From Ampelocalamus luodianensis (lineage: Eukaryota > Streptophyta > Magnoliopsida > Poales > Poaceae), in NCBI GenBank assembly GCA_036346255.1, contig CM070625.1, positions 15,895,488 through 15,959,487 of the forward strand: DNA of 64,000 bases, given 5' to 3'. The first letter of the stretch is position 1. Every line of letters begins with the position of its first letter. Shown piece by piece: positions 34,126 through 47,200 of this stretch. Made by a program: the position numbers and the translations under genes. A model generated the notes under the pieces. It worked only from the letters and a program-made list of their open reading frames with translations, was not told where the DNA came from and ran no database searches.

Positions 34126-34410
34126 AAAATCGCGATCCTGAATCGGATCAAAGGTTGTTTAGCTAATCGCAAATCGTAGGATTGATGTAGAATCTAAGAT
34201 CCTATCTTATTCTACCAAATAAATATTTTTTTAAAAAAATCTACCTTGTATTTTAACACTTTTATATTTTAAAAACTATACTTTTAGAACTTTTGTTTAC
34301 CAAATTGTAGTGCAAAGGAAAGATCATTAGTTATTTATGCAAATTATATTGGACATGAAGAAATAAAAGGTAAAATTTACAATAAAAGGACATATGCAAA
34401 TAATTATTTA
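34126..34410. repeat. Second copy of the dispersed AT-rich repeat
   Basis: Reverse complement of the copy at about 8079-9125, uninterrupted here. The outer end reads AAGGTTATCAAAATCGCGAT, similar to AAGGTTGTTAGAATCTCGAT at about 8089. Confidence 0.75.
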
Positions 34411-34599
34411 TACTTGTGTTTTTTTACTTATTTAAGTCTCTATCTTGCTAAACACAAATCCTTCTTTTCTTGCATAGACGAAATAAAAATGATAACTAAA
34501 TAGGTTTCGACCATTAAAGGAGTCAATGGCACACACACTGCCCAAGCTCGGTCCTAAATGTGGCTCGGCTCAACTCATTTATGAAACGAGCTAGAAACC

Positions 34600-35030
34600 A
34601 TGCTCGAGGAGGTAGGGGAGGGTGGCGGGAGAGGGAGGACGAAGAGCCCGAGGTTAAAGTCATCGTATAGGTTGTCGTATAGGTCATCGGCGTCGCAATC
34701 CTCGCGATGGGAGGGGTGGGGAAGTGAATGTCCTAGGCGAGGTGGCAGAGGATGGAGCGACGGGAGGAGGATGGGGAAAGAGAAAGGGGCGGTGTAGGAG
34801 GGGGCGACGGAGGAAGAGGACGGGGAAGGACAAAGGGGCGGTGGAGGAGAGGTGGCCAAAGGAGGACGGGGTGGCGGAGGATTGGGCAATTGAGGAAGAG
34901 GATGGGGAAGGAGAAAGGGGCGGCGGTGGAGGACATCGGCGAAGCAGGACGGAGAGGCGGCGGAGGGTGGGAGGCCGAAGCAGGACAGGGCGGCGGAGGA
35001 TGGGGCAATGGTGGAGAAGCAACTGGGTGA
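34600..35030. repeat. Purine-rich GC low-complexity tract
   Basis: Irregular repeats of GGACGGGGAAGG, GGGGCGGTGGAGGA and close variants. Open frames in all phases are by-products. Beyond it, 35130-35270 has CTCGAGCTCG-type motifs ending CTTTTTTCCAGTCCTA, possibly a hAT end with no partner found. 35275-36070 shows no gene. Confidence 0.6.
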
Positions 35031-36074
35031 TCTACATCTGGATTAGGGATTTTGTCGTGTTTGTGAACTCTACAGGACAAGGAATCACTCGATGGTTGAT
35101 GGCTCAATGCGAATATACGATGGAGTGCCGACAAGAAGCATCTTACGAGCCAAACGAGCGGCTCGAGCTCGCTCGAAAAATTTATGAGCCAGAAGAGAGG
35201 CTCGGTTCAGCTTGAGAAGATCACGAGTCGAGCTAGCTCACGAGCTACAAGCTTTTTTCCAGTCCTACACACAAAGTAGGAGAAAATTGGTACCCCGCGA
35301 GGCTAGCGAAGTCAACACAAGAAGTAGGTAGAGTAGAGGCAGCAGTTGTAGGCTCAGGTGCGGCTAAATCTAAATCAATATTCACGTCTGGGGTTGGTGG
35401 AGTTGGTAGAAAGCACGGTTGGCGATAAGCTGGTACTAGTTTCATTCTTTCTATTAAAAAAATCCAATACCCGGAACTAGTAAATCAAACAATGTAGACA
35501 CACTTCTGTAAATAAAGATATGTCTCATCCGGTTGAGCTGTCGCAATCAGTCTCTCTCTTCCTTTCTTAGTAGCAGACCCAACATGGCTGTATTTAACCT
35601 TAAGCAATCAGGGTTAAGCTAGCTCATTGCCTTAAAGTGGAGCTCATATTATACACCTTGACCCCCACCTTTTTTTAATCCTTCCTCCATATATATTTTT
35701 ATATAAGAAAAGTCCCATAACATCCTCCTTTAGATCGATTATAGTCGCCGCTACGGTCACATCAATCTGTTATGGCTTGGACCCTCTTGGTAGCTGGATC
35801 CTTTGGGAAGCCATAGTAGGGATTACGTCAGTACATTATTAGGCGACCAGTGGATTATATCACCCCTATTTTGGACCTTCTTTCTTTTTAGGCATGTGAC
35901 CAAGTTTGATAGAAGTTGAACATTCCTATGGAACTCCCCTTCAGACGACTTCGCTGCGCTTGCCCAACAGCCAACACCTTTCTTTTTATGGACCAGGACC
36001 AATTTCACCTCAGACCACGGTCAAGTCATAGCTGGCTAGATAACGTTCTCTCAAGAACTCGCAAAACTCTCTAA

Positions 36075-36797
36075 GGCTTCGTTTGGGTGCAAGGGCAAAA
36101 ATTTCCAGGGACAAAAATCCGAGGTGGGGTTTTCTTTGCCACATAGGAACCCTATGGAATGTAACACATGGGGGACTAATCCCCATCATCATTTGGGAGA
36201 GGTGGGTGAAATCCCCCGCTACAGAAATTCCACCAAAAAAAGAAAAACAGGGAAAATTCAAAAAAAAAAAGAAGAAAGCGATAGGGAAGGCGTCGGTGGA
36301 CCTGGTTGGTGGCGTGCCGACGCGCTATAGTTTTAGCCTAGGCGGCGACGAGTTCAAGAACCTGTCGGAGGAGGCGACGCCATGTGTAGGCTTGATGGAG
36401 GTAGAGGAGACGAGTCCGTGATGCGACGGCGGAGGCGGCGATGGCAGCGCACCGAGGCTTGGAGCCGTGGCGTGGGCTCGATGGAGGTGGAGATGCTATG
36501 GAGGTGGAGAACGTCCATGGAGGTGGCGCGCAAGAGTTGGATTGAGAAGCTCCACGAGTCGAGGTCGCTTCGCCACGGCGCGCGCTTCGCTCGTTGGCTG
36601 TTGTAAGGGAAAATATCCCGACCTTAAGAGGCATGTTTTTCTTCCCCGGGGGTTGGGTTCGGATTCGACTTGTGATTTTTCTCTCCTTTTGATTCCAAAC
36701 GATCACTTGGGATGAGGGAAGGAAATCTTCCACAAGCCAAATTTTTCATGGAATTTGGCCAGGATCCTAGCCAGTAATGGAGTTCCCAAACAAGCCC
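36075..36797. mobile_element. PIF/Harbinger-like non-autonomous element
   Basis: Flanked by TAA (36072-36074 and 36798-36800). The ends GGCTTCGTTTGGG and CCCAAACAAGCCC are short imperfect inverted repeats. The 723-bp interior has a GC-rich core (36290-36600) with no recognisable transposase. A TAA duplication fits Tourist/Harbinger families. Confidence 0.65.
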
Positions 36798-36800
36798 TAA

Positions 36801-37343
36801 TGCTAATGATCAAATGTTGCTTCAGATGTGTATGAGAAGGAAGCGTCTCACACGACTCTTAGAAAGAAACCAGCATAGTCTATGAATTAGCATGAACAGC
36901 TTATTGAACTTGGTTGCACTCGTAAAGCGAGCGTGAAGAGAGCAGCGAAAGAAGCCCACATAACGGAGCGATTAATTTTCTTGACTAGCAAGTGGATTGG
37001 CTCAAATGACATAGCTGATGTGTCATGCTAGGTATCTTTTATTGGCCATTTTTTTTTCTTTCTCTCAAGGGATTGAGGACTTTCCTCTATACTAATAGAA
37101 GCTGAGAGGTGGGTAAAAAAGAAAAAAGCTTGGGTACACATGGTAATAGAACCCATTGGAGATCATTCAATCGGACATCTTCCACAAAGTAAAGCTAGAG
37201 TAAGTGGCGTAAGATAAGATAGATGTTAACTTTCATCGACCAATGTACCTTAAATTCCTATATGTAAAGTCGAGAGCTAGAGAGAGTAAATGATTCAGTG
37301 TTGTTTATTGTTCACAACTGGATTGAGCTCAGTTGAGAGTGTC
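36801..37343. other. Intergenic, nothing recognised
   Basis: AT-rich, no gene or repeat pair seen. Confidence 0.4.
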
Positions 37344-37348
37344 ATGCT

Positions 37349-37681
37349 TGTTAGTAATCTTTGTGCATATGATATATCTAGATTTTACATAGAGTTTATT
37401 TACGTAGTCCTATAATATTTATGTTGTATTCATTATGAATACTAGAGTTTGTTTGGTATCCCTTCAGGATACGTAGAATCCTTTCCGAATAGAAATAGTC
37501 ATTTGCTCTCAATAAAAAGGGCACCCATCTAATCAGATTTTTGTGAACAAGAGCAATAGAGTAAGAGAAAACCAGAAAAGCTATTGTAGTTTCGGCAGCA
37601 CAATTTTTTTTTTGTGTTCTTGTGTTCGCGTTCTAGGGTTCCATTGTGTTCGCGTGTGTTCATCTTCTGTTTGGGCCAACA
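37349..37681 (+). repeat. 5' LTR of the non-coding copia-type element
   Basis: 333 bp, adjacent to the primer site at 37684. Confidence 0.92.
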
Positions 37682-37683
37682 AT

Positions 37684-37695
37684 TGGTATCAGAGC
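37684..37695 (+). other. Primer-binding site
   Basis: TGGTATCAGAGC, tRNA-iMet type, two bases after the 5' LTR. Confidence 0.9.
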
Positions 37696-37833
37696 TCTAG
37701 ATTCGAAACCCTAGCTGTTGTCCCGGGAGGGGTGATCTTGACTCCCGGGGTCCATATACGGTGTGGTGGCAACCGCGGCAGCGCCCAAGGGCATGTGGCT
37801 CGGCTGTGCCATGGCTCAGAGCATGCTCGACGG

Positions 37834-38977
37834 TAGGGGTGAAAACGGATCGGATAGTTTCCGACCGATCCGGACAAAAACAGATTCGGATTGTCTCGGA
37901 TCGGATTTTTCTCGGATCGGAAACGAATTCAGATTTTTTTTATCGGAAACGGAAACGAATACGGTAGGCATGCTATCCGGCGGATACGAATACGAATACG
38001 GATTATCCGGTTAACACGAAGGTCGGATATCCGGATTTCAGCCCAAAAGAGGATTTTGGCCCAAAAGAGAAAAGGAGATTTTAATTGATTTCCAGATTTT
38101 AGAAAATGCAACAAATCAAATAGCCTTTTAGAAAATAGCAAATAGAGCACAAAAATTCTAAAAAAAATCATATAAATTTCTTGAATTATTTTGAACTTAA
38201 TAAAATTAATTTCAACTTAAAGTTGGCTTTTATTTTTGCACACAAATTATTTTTAATTTCTAAAAAATAGTAAAAACCTCTTTAAAATCCAGAAAAGTCA
38301 AGAAATTAATTCTTTTTTCACTTTAAATCCAATAAAATTCCAGAAAACTCAATAAATATTATTTTTGACATTAAAAACTAGGAAATTAAATAATTAACTT
38401 TATTTTATTATTTTTTCTTTTAAGCAAGAAAACTCTTTTAAATATCGGAAAATCCAATAAAATAATAACTTTATTGATTTTATTTTTGGTAACATACTTT
38501 GGGATGTTACAGTAATTTGCGTATAGATTAACCATCGAGCCTGATCGATGTTAGTGTGAATTAAGTTTTATGTATGTGGTGAACTAAGTGTGAATGCGTG
38601 ATGACTTATGACTTTGTGAGTTATAACTTATGAGCTAAATATGGTAAACAAAGTGTTATTTTTGTGATTAACTAGTTAATACAGCTTGCTAGTGCCAATC
38701 TTATGTGTGGTTGCTGAAAATATGAACAATTCATGAATTTTTGCATCAAATAAACTAGTTATATATTTTCGTTAATTACTGGCATACAATTTAAGGGGTT
38801 TTCATGTTCCGAAAAATATCCGCGACCGTATTCGTTTCGATTCATATTCGCTCCGTATTCGTATTCGATATTATTCGTATCCGGGGCATTCGTATTCGTA
38901 TTCGAATCCGAAAAAAAAATATGAAACAAATATGGTAGAGCCATTATCCGTCCGTATTCGATCCGTTTTCACCCCTA
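37834..38977. mobile_element. Non-autonomous hAT element 1
   Basis: Starts TAGGGGTGAAAACGGATCGG and ends with its complement, CCGTTTTCACCCCTA. An exact 8-bp duplication CTCGACGG lies at 37826-37833 and 38978-38985. The subterminal regions contain many GAATACGAATACGGA-type repeats. No transposase. Its core holds an LTR fragment (to 38511). Confidence 0.93.
38150..38511 (-). repeat. Partial gypsy LTR inside hAT element 1
   Basis: The complement of 38501-38511 is TGTAACATCCC. Reading leftwards, the sequence matches 44223 to about 44580 (AAAATAAA, TTATTTTATTGGATTTT, AAAAGCCAA blocks). Only the first few hundred bases of the LTR are present. Confidence 0.8.
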
Positions 38978-39036
38978 CTCGACGGTGGCTCAGAGGAACG
39001 TCGGTGATGCTGGGCGAGCGCGACGTAGCACGATAG

Positions 39037-41242
39037 TGTAATACCCCAAATATATTCGAGAGAGAATAATTAAATTAGGGAGAAGAACCTTATAGCAAAA
39101 CGATTTAACAAAGGAAAAGAAGGGGATTTCTGCAAAAAACTCAGCAACCTGGGCTTGGGCCTTGGCCCAAGGGGGCATGTGTTGGCCGGCCATAGGGGAG
39201 AGGCGCCACCCTCCCCCAAAATCCTAGCCACACACCCTCCTCTCTCTCCCCCTTGTTGGCCGCCACCCCCCTCTCCTCCCCTTGGTCACCACCTCCCCTG
39301 CCCCTGAGCCTCCTCCCTCCAGCAGCACCTCCTCCCCTGGTGACCCTCCCTGCTGCTGGCCAAGAACTCCCCTCCCGCTTCTGGCCAAGTTGGGGGAAGG
39401 AGGAGATCGCCCTTGTGGTGGCCGGCCAAGAAGAAGGAAGTAGAAGGAAGGGGGAGAAGGGAGAAGGGAAGGGGAGGGATCATGGGCTGGTATTCATGTT
39501 CTTCAGCGGTTCTCCAAGGGTAATCCTGAATTTGTTTGTTTAGTAGCATAATTGTGTATTTAGGTAGTGTCGGTTTTAGATTGGTTCTCTGGCACTCTGT
39601 AGTATTTGTTTGATTTAGGGTTGTTAGCTACAAAATCTGGTCTGTCCATCTCCTAAAGAGTTGTAGATAACATCAGTAGCTTTTGGTAGGTTCTTGGATC
39701 AGGTCGTTTGGATGAGCGGATCAAAAGATATGATTTTCGTAGCACTGTTGTTCTGTGGTTCTGTCATAATTCTGACAGTCAATGTTAATCGATCATTAGC
39801 AAATAGATAATGAATTATTTAGAGGATCTCAACAAAAAAAAAAGTTGTAGGTATACTCGTAAGCTTTTCATAGAGCTAAAGATCATAATTGTTGGATAAT
39901 TGTACTGAAAGATACGTTAGTTTTAGTCTCGCTGTCCAGAACCCCAAATGAGATTTAGCTGTTCTATTAAACTGTTTGGTAAGGCTAAAAGATGGCTGAA
40001 TCTGGAAACCTCACCAACTAGGTTTATGTAGATAAATTAATAAGATTTCAACAGAATTAAAGAACACCAGATTTGGGTAAGTAGACGAAAAGTTATGAAT
40101 TTTTAGAAGAAAGCTGTTCTGTTTTGGGACAGATCGATGTTTATAGAAGTTGGTGTTTTGGGTTGCGCTAGGCAGCGTAGTTCGTCGTATACTTATTTCT
40201 AGCAATGTATTGTCTAGAAATGTCCTCTTAGTGTGATTGTTATATTTATTCAGGTGGTTTGATTCCGGGGGCAGCGCCCTCTTCGCATCATCAAGTTTCG
40301 CACGGTTGAGACAAGTATAAATAGTGATAGAATGATTAAGAGTGATTGTTCATGTTTGCTGAAATTATTTGTATATTGTCTACTCATGGATGCTAGAATG
40401 ATGTGTATGTCGTTGTTCATGAATGCTAGAGGTATGGGTATGCTCTTTATTCATGTATGTTGCTGCTGGCTAATACATGTTCATGTTGAATAAAAGAATT
40501 GACTCATATGCATCATGTTAGCATTGTTGAGCTAGGCTTGGTCACATGGTGACCAAGCATTGATTTTTGAGGTCTCCGTCATGTATTGGACGGGCTTGTG
40601 GTCCCTACACTTGTGGAGTGTGGGGTTATGGTCCCTATGCTAGAAGGCATAGGCATGGGTATGCATCGACGGATGCATACTTCGCATTACCGGTATATGC
40701 AAAGAGAAAAAAGTGCATTTGAGCATTTGCATTGCATGCGCATGTGAATTGGTTATGAAGAATTGTGGTTGGATGAGGATGACATTGCTGTGCATGTTTT
40801 TGTCTCACTAATTTGTACTTTGCTGAGTCTTGGACTCACTCTTCTTGTTGTTTGTTTTTTAGGTACCCCTTACGAGAACGACATGCATGGGAGAGAATAG
40901 TCATAAGTTTGGGTGCACACTACCACAAACAATTTATAATTGGTTAAATTTGGAACATATTTTATTAATTGAGCAAACTGCTTGAAGGATTCTCTATTGG
41001 TTACTTCTTATGCGTTGGATGTTTTATAATAGGGTTGTTTAGCATGTTATGGCTGGCTTTATGTTTACATTATAGATTTGATGATTGGATTATTGTTAAT
41101 TGTTATAGACAGTTGTGCGAACCTCCAGTATGGTTAACTATACAAAGGAGGTTTTGCCAAAATTTAGTAAGATGTTTTAGTTTTAATTGTTACTCAGTTC
41201 TTTTAATAGCATTCCAGGCTCTTGTTGGGCTGGGGTGTTACA
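39037..41242. repeat. Solo LTR, about 2.2 kb
   Basis: Ends TGTAATACCCC and GGGGTGTTACA. Flanks GATAG (39032-39036) and GAGAG (41243-41247) differ at one base. No internal element sequence is present. A CT-rich GC tract (39190-39480) resembles the leader of other LTRs here. It is a recombination remnant of a gypsy-type element. Confidence 0.75.
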
Positions 41243-41290
41243 GAGAGAGTGGTGGGCTCTGATAGCGTGCGGCGGGAGTGCGCATGCGGC

Positions 41291-42861
41291 CAGGGGCGGA
41301 ACTAGAATGAAAATTACTGGGGTTCACTATTTCACCGTACATATAACAACATTTATAATTTTGAAGCAATATGGTACTAAATAGTAATTGATCCATCAAC
41401 TTTTAGCATCAATATTTCAACATAACCAATGACAATGTCGCTATGAGCACTAGCTACTTATCCACGGACTGGTGCTGTGAATACAAAACATTCCAAATTT
41501 CAAATTTGGGGTCAGACATCCCAGGTGACCTGTTTGGAAAAAAAACTGCCTTGAGCACGATGATTAACCAAGAGATTGGCCCTATTGGTGTTCCCAAAAG
41601 TTCCTACATGGATACAGCTGGTGACGGTGGGGCCCACCGGCACAGAGAGGGAACGGGGAGGAATGGTTGGTGAGGAATGGAAAAGTCTCTTTGTTTGATT
41701 GTGGGCTCGCCTTGATATCGCCCATCCATTTCTCTCGCACCTTAAGGACTAGAGGTCGCTTGGTTTGGTGCCCATGGGAACCAAAGAATGTCAAGCCAAA
41801 TTTTGATAACGTTGACCAGATTTGGCCTCCGTTTGGTTTGATGCCAATTTTTTGTAAGATTTTATTCACATTGGTTCTCTAGTTCATTTCTGATGCCAAA
41901 CTTTACTAAAATTCGGGCAGCTGATTTGGCCGCCCCGATTTTGGTAACGTCAAATTTTAGCTTGGCTTTCATGTACAATTTTGGTCCTCAAATCAAACAA
42001 CCCTATATATTCGGAGATTTAGTTTGAAGAGGAATCACCCATGGTACATGCATAGAGGTGTGTCATGAAGGAGACAAACTGCATGGCTAGTGAACGGATG
42101 ATGGACTTAGTCATGATGAGTCCTCAAACCAAACAAGCCTATACATGGTTTGGGTGGACTTAGTTTGAGTAAACTGCATGGACTTAGTTCGAGTAAACTA
42201 CATGACTAGTCAATGGATGCATCAAGGAGGCGTCTTTCCTACCTAATTCCTAATTATTTATTAATCATTTCCCAAATAAATACAGCTAAGAAACAAAAAA
42301 AATTAAGGAGAGGGATGAGTCGATGAGAAGACCTTGTTGGATGCTGCATTATGTGAGGGACTGAGGCCAAGCTTTTCAACTATTTGGTCAAAACTTTGTA
42401 CCTAAAGTGGGATCACAATTAAGATTTCCATCACATTTTTATTAAGGAAAGACCTCATACTCCTTGGCCCAAGGAAATTAAGGGAAAACAAATGTTTTTG
42501 GTTCTTGTTCTCTCGTTCGGTGTTTGATGCTTGGAAGGCATTGCTACATCATCCAGAGCCTGCTAGCTTCTCTGCGCTACGCGTGGCGTGGGGCTGCAGC
42601 TTGCATGCGCCCGTAGCGCGTGGCGAGGCGTGGATGCTTGCCTGCTGGCGCTGGGCGCGTCCACGCGTGCGAGCGATGGGCTAGCGCGAAGCGCGTGCCT
42701 CATGGGCCGCGTAGCCGTCGGGAGTGGGCTGGAAGAGGCCCGGGTGCATAGTTTTTTCCCTTCCGGGTGCGCACATGGAACATATGAGTTGATCTCTACT
42801 AAAAATTTTTTTGGACCCGGTGTCCTGTGACACCGGGTGGGCCTATTGGGTTCCGCCCCTG
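41291..42861. mobile_element. Non-autonomous hAT element 2
   Basis: Starts CAGGGGCGGAACTAG and ends GGTTCCGCCCCTG, with an exact 8-bp duplication CATGCGGC at 41283-41290 and 42862-42869. No transposase. It may itself contain a MITE at about 41750-42005 (CGCTTGGTTTGGTGCC to CAAATCAAACAACCC), without a clear target duplication. Confidence 0.92.
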
Positions 42862-43486
42862 CATGCGGCGGCTCCCAGCGGCATGTCGGCGCGAGACGCA
42901 GCGGCATACAATGGAGCTACACGACGCACGGCAACGAAGACGCGGCACGGCCGGGCGGCTTGCGCGGGCGCCTCGACGGTCGGCGGCGACGGGCATAGCG
43001 AGTTAGCGGCGCATCGCGACAACGCAATCTCGTCGGCGAGCGCATGCATGTAGTTGAGTCCATGCATGTAGAAGCAGTAGTGCCGATTCGTGTGTGTGCA
43101 TGTTAGCACATTGAGTTAGTTGTTTATATGCATACGCGTATGTGGAATAGATAGTGGTGCACATTGGTGGAACGCAAGATGAGTTGCGCATTGCTAAGGT
43201 GAAAGCGTTGTGTTGGTACTAGGCAGTTGTAGTACTGTATTTGTGTTTGTGTCCGTGAAGTTGAGTCAAGGATGTTGAGGAGATGCGTTCGTCGTCCTGA
43301 GTCGAGTCCGTAGAATTGAGTTCAGGATGTTGAGGAGATGTATTCATTGTCTTGAGTTGAGTCCGTGGAGTTGAGTCCAGGACATTGAGGAGGTGTGTTC
43401 ACTGTCCTGTATTGAGTAACAGTTGGACAAGTCATAGTTGAGACTGAGTGCTTCAATAAGTAAGTGCACAAAGATTAGGGAGTGAT

Positions 43487-43815
43487 TGTTAGTAATCTTG
43501 GTGCATATGGTATATCTAGATTTTACGTAGAGTTTGTTTACGTAGTCCTATAGTATTTGGGCAGTATTCATTATGGATGCTGGAGTTTGTTTGGTATCCC
43601 TTCAGGATACGTAGAATCATTTCTGGATACGAATAGTTATTTACTCTCAATAAAAGGGCACCCATTTAATCAGATTTTGTGAACAAGAGCAATAGAGCAA
43701 GACAAAATCAGAAAAACTACTGTTATTCTGTAGGCACAAAAAATTCTTGTGTTCTTGTGTCCACGTTCTAGAATTCCATTGGTTCGCGTGTGTTCGTCTT
43801 CTGTTTGGGCCAACA
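43487..43815 (+). repeat. 3' LTR of the non-coding copia-type element
   Basis: 329 bp matching 37349-37681. Confidence 0.92.
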
Positions 43816-44222
43816 ATGCTTTGTTAATATCTATAGCAGGAGTTATCATTCTCTGTTACTAGAGTTGTCAATCTCAGATGCATGAGTTGTCAGTTGTAGC
43901 CATTCTCGTTGTGTCAAGCTTGTGACTTGCGTTGTATCAAGTTGGTAACAGCTTGTATCTCGATAGGACTCAATGTAGCCAGGAGTTGTCTTAGGTTAGT
44001 ATAATGTGCCTATAAATCGGCCTTCCTCACTTAGCAGCTCCTTTAGTTTCCTACTATGTGGGGGCGGGGGGGGGGGGGGTTGGGTTGGAAGATGGGCTTG
44101 TGGCGGATTCAACTGATCAATTGGAATGGGTCCATGGAACCTGTGCTTCTCCGATCCATTGATAGTCTGGTGGCCCCCCTCGCCTCCAACAGGGACTCCA
44201 GAGCTGGGACCCATCGGGCCCT
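43816..44222. other. Short spacer, possible LTR debris
   Basis: Contains GCCTATAAATCGGCC (about 44009) and a G-rich run at 44059-44080. No gene is seen. Confidence 0.4.
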
Positions 44223-47200
44223 TGTAACATCCCAAAGTGCTGTTACAAAAATAAAAATAAATAAAGTTATTATTTTATTGGATTTTCTGAAATTTGAAAG
44301 AGATCTATTGCTTTATTTGAATTTCCTATGTTTTAAAAGTCAAAAATAAAAATTTATTAAAGTTTTTGAAGTTTTATTGGAGTTAAGTTGAAAAATAATA
44401 AAATGAATTAATTTATAGAATTTTTTGGAATTTTAAAAGCTTTTTCCTTAATGTTTTAAAGCTAAAATAATTTATTTGCAAAAATTAAAAGCCAATTATA
44501 AGTTGGAACTATTTTATTTAAATCCAAAATACCTCAGAGAAGTTCTGTGAATTTTCTCATAATTTTTGGATTTTCTTTACTATTTTATAAAGCCTAAATG
44601 AATTAATCAAACTATTTAAAATAACAAAATCAATTAAAATCCCGGGAAATGCCTTTGGGCCAAAACTCCTTGGCCCATTTCCGTTTCACGCCACTGCCCA
44701 ACCTCCCACCGCCCACCCGCCACCGCTTCTCCCACCTCCTCCCTCTCCATCCCACTGCCAGCGTGGGCCCGCCTGTCAGCCACACGCACCTTTCTTCCTC
44801 CTCCCCTTTCTTCCTCATGCAGAGCTGCACCCGAGCCGCCATTAGCGCCCAATGGAGCTTCGTCTCCACCGCAATTCCCTCCCTCTCTTCACGCGCGGAC
44901 AAGCGCATGGACTTCCGTGCATCACGCCGCCTCTCCTCCCGGCCGTTGCCCCCTCTATCTCGCGCGAAATCACTGGGACCGTGCCATCACCACCGCCTTC
45001 CCCGTGCCCGATCTCCCACCTCCGGCCTCCTCCACCCCTATAAAAGGGAGCACGCCGTGGCCCCTTCCATCCATAACTCGCTCCCACCATCCACTTCTCC
45101 CCTTCCCCGCCGAGCTCGCCGGAATTCGAGTTTTTCTCACCGCCGGCCGCCACACGCTCCGCCACCCCTAGCGCCGCCACCATCACCGCCGCGACCTTGC
45201 CGCCACCACCATTGGCTTCGCCACCTCCTCGCGAACCTGGTAATCGCCTCCGCTTCGCCAAGGCGCCACCGGAACCGCTCTGCCGCCGCCAAAGTCTTCA
45301 CCGTCGGCGATTTCTCCGTCCCCGAGCGCCGCCACGGTGAGCATCGTGACCCCCACGCCTTCTCCCTCGGGTGGTACCACCCACTCCCTTCGTCGGAGCC
45401 CCTATCGCTGGCGAGCTCCCAGCCGAGCCGCCGCCGGCCATCCGCGACGTGGCCCAGCCACGTGGCTGCCACCTCGGTGCCACCCATACGCCACCTAAGC
45501 CTAAACGCCCAGTAAGCGCCTACGTGGCTGCCACATGCGCACGCGCCCGCCACCTCCCCACGTGCACTGTTCCCATGCACCGAGTCCGCAGTGGACCATT
45601 GACTGCCCGTGGACTTGGTCCATTGACCCAATGGGGCCCACATGTCAAAGGCAGAGAATTATTTTCCTTTAGGAAAATAATTCGGCTGGAAATTGTTTAT
45701 TCGGGCGCTGACGTCATGTTGATGTCATAAAAGCCATTTTGTTTCAGAAAAATAATTCCAATAATTTTGAAAAACCCTAATTCTATCATTTCATGTAATT
45801 TTAATCTTCCAAAGCCCATATCTTTTGCATCCGAACTCCGATTTAGGTGATTCAAATTCCTAAAATTTTATAAAATTAAGATCTAGCCAACTAAACCAAA
45901 ATTATTTAATTTGGAGTTAATTTGAGTTGTTATTTGAATTTAGTTTGAATTTGGCTTATTTTCACGATTAGATTTCGATGACTTCGGAGAGTCAGATTTT
46001 GATGCTAGTTGAAGAGCTTATAAGAGGATTGATTTTGACTGTATGATCATCGTGATTGTACACTAGGACTACCTGGAGAAAGTGCTTGTGAGTACTAGGT
46101 GACCTATTAAGGAAAACAACACCACCTCAGTACCAGGTGATCTGTTAAGGAAAACAACATCACCTCATCAAGCAAGGCAAGTTATACCCTTGATCATATT
46201 GATCCTATTATTTCAAATTATTTATATTATGTTTTAAATTATTATTGCATGCTTATTTATATTCATTAATTTAAATCCCTGTTTTAAATTTATAGTCATG
46301 CCTAACATCCTTTGTATGGCCAATTTTGATAATTAAAGCAAATATATTGTCACCATAGATAAAACCTAGTTGATACTATAGTATGAACTAGAACATTTTG
46401 AGAAAAATTATGCTTAGCCATGCTTATAGACCAAACTTGTTTAATTTGGGGAATTTCAGCCAAAAATCAATTGTTGTTTAAATTATATCCATGGCATTGG
46501 TGTGTTATGGAAGTTTATAAATAACTTTGAAAAATAAAATAAATGAAAATGGTTTGGACTTGGGCATAATGGATGTTGGGTGGGTGCAAGTTTATGCACG
46601 GGCTCAATCGGGTATGGTTGAGGCCTATGGGTTTTGTTGGAAAGTTGCCCAAGTCAGTTAAGGACCGGTCTTCGGGTGTATGATGCTAAGCCATACCGTA
46701 CTACCACATGTCCCTAGTATGGGTCAGGACCTAGCTGACTAATTTGTAAAGTTCCATCGCGGTCGATCCAACTGTTTTGGTGGGTTGTCTTTCATGACTA
46801 AGTTGTCCCACCTGGCTCAAGAGGGGACCCCTAAGCCCGGCGGATTTCCATCCAAAGGGGGAGGCGAAACCTTAGAGATGGTGGACAACGGTAGAATGAC
46901 GCTTTGTAAAAGCCTTGACACATGCTCTAGACTACTTACCTAAGGTAGTGAGCGGTGGTATCGACGTATGCCGAGCAAACTAGAGAAGTCGTGTCTTGTG
47001 GGTAAAGCTGTACAACCTCTGCAGAGTGTAAAACTATTCGAATAGCTGTGTCCACGGTTATGGACATGCTAGCAGAACTGCTCAAAGTTAGACTTTGGTT
47101 TTGTTTTCAAATAACCTTATCAAATGGTTTGGATTTCTATCCAATTGGAAATTTGGGCAGGTAGCCATGTGATAGGAGGGTATCCTTCACCATTCTTGTG

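Larger units (their letters stand above)
37349..43815 (+). mobile_element. Non-coding copia-type LTR element with three nested insertions
   Basis: LTRs at 37349-37681 and 43487-43815 (TGTTAGTAATC to GGGCCAACA) are flanked by ATGCT (37344-37348 and 43816-43820). The primer site TGGTATCAGAGC is at 37684-37695 and a purine tract (AAGATTAGGGAGTGAT) lies before the 3' LTR. After removing two hAT elements (37834-38977, 41291-42861) and a solo LTR (39037-41242), about 0.9 kb of interior remains without gag or pol, so it needed helper proteins. Confidence 0.92.

Noticed and set aside
37078..37100. TCTATACTAATAGAAGC as a Helitron 5' end
   Set aside because: No matching CTRR end with hairpin was identified, so the short match may be chance.
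44649..45515. 288-codon plus-strand frame
   Set aside because: Pro/Arg/His-rich, no domain; lies in the leader-like GC tract of an LTR and spans its TATA box.
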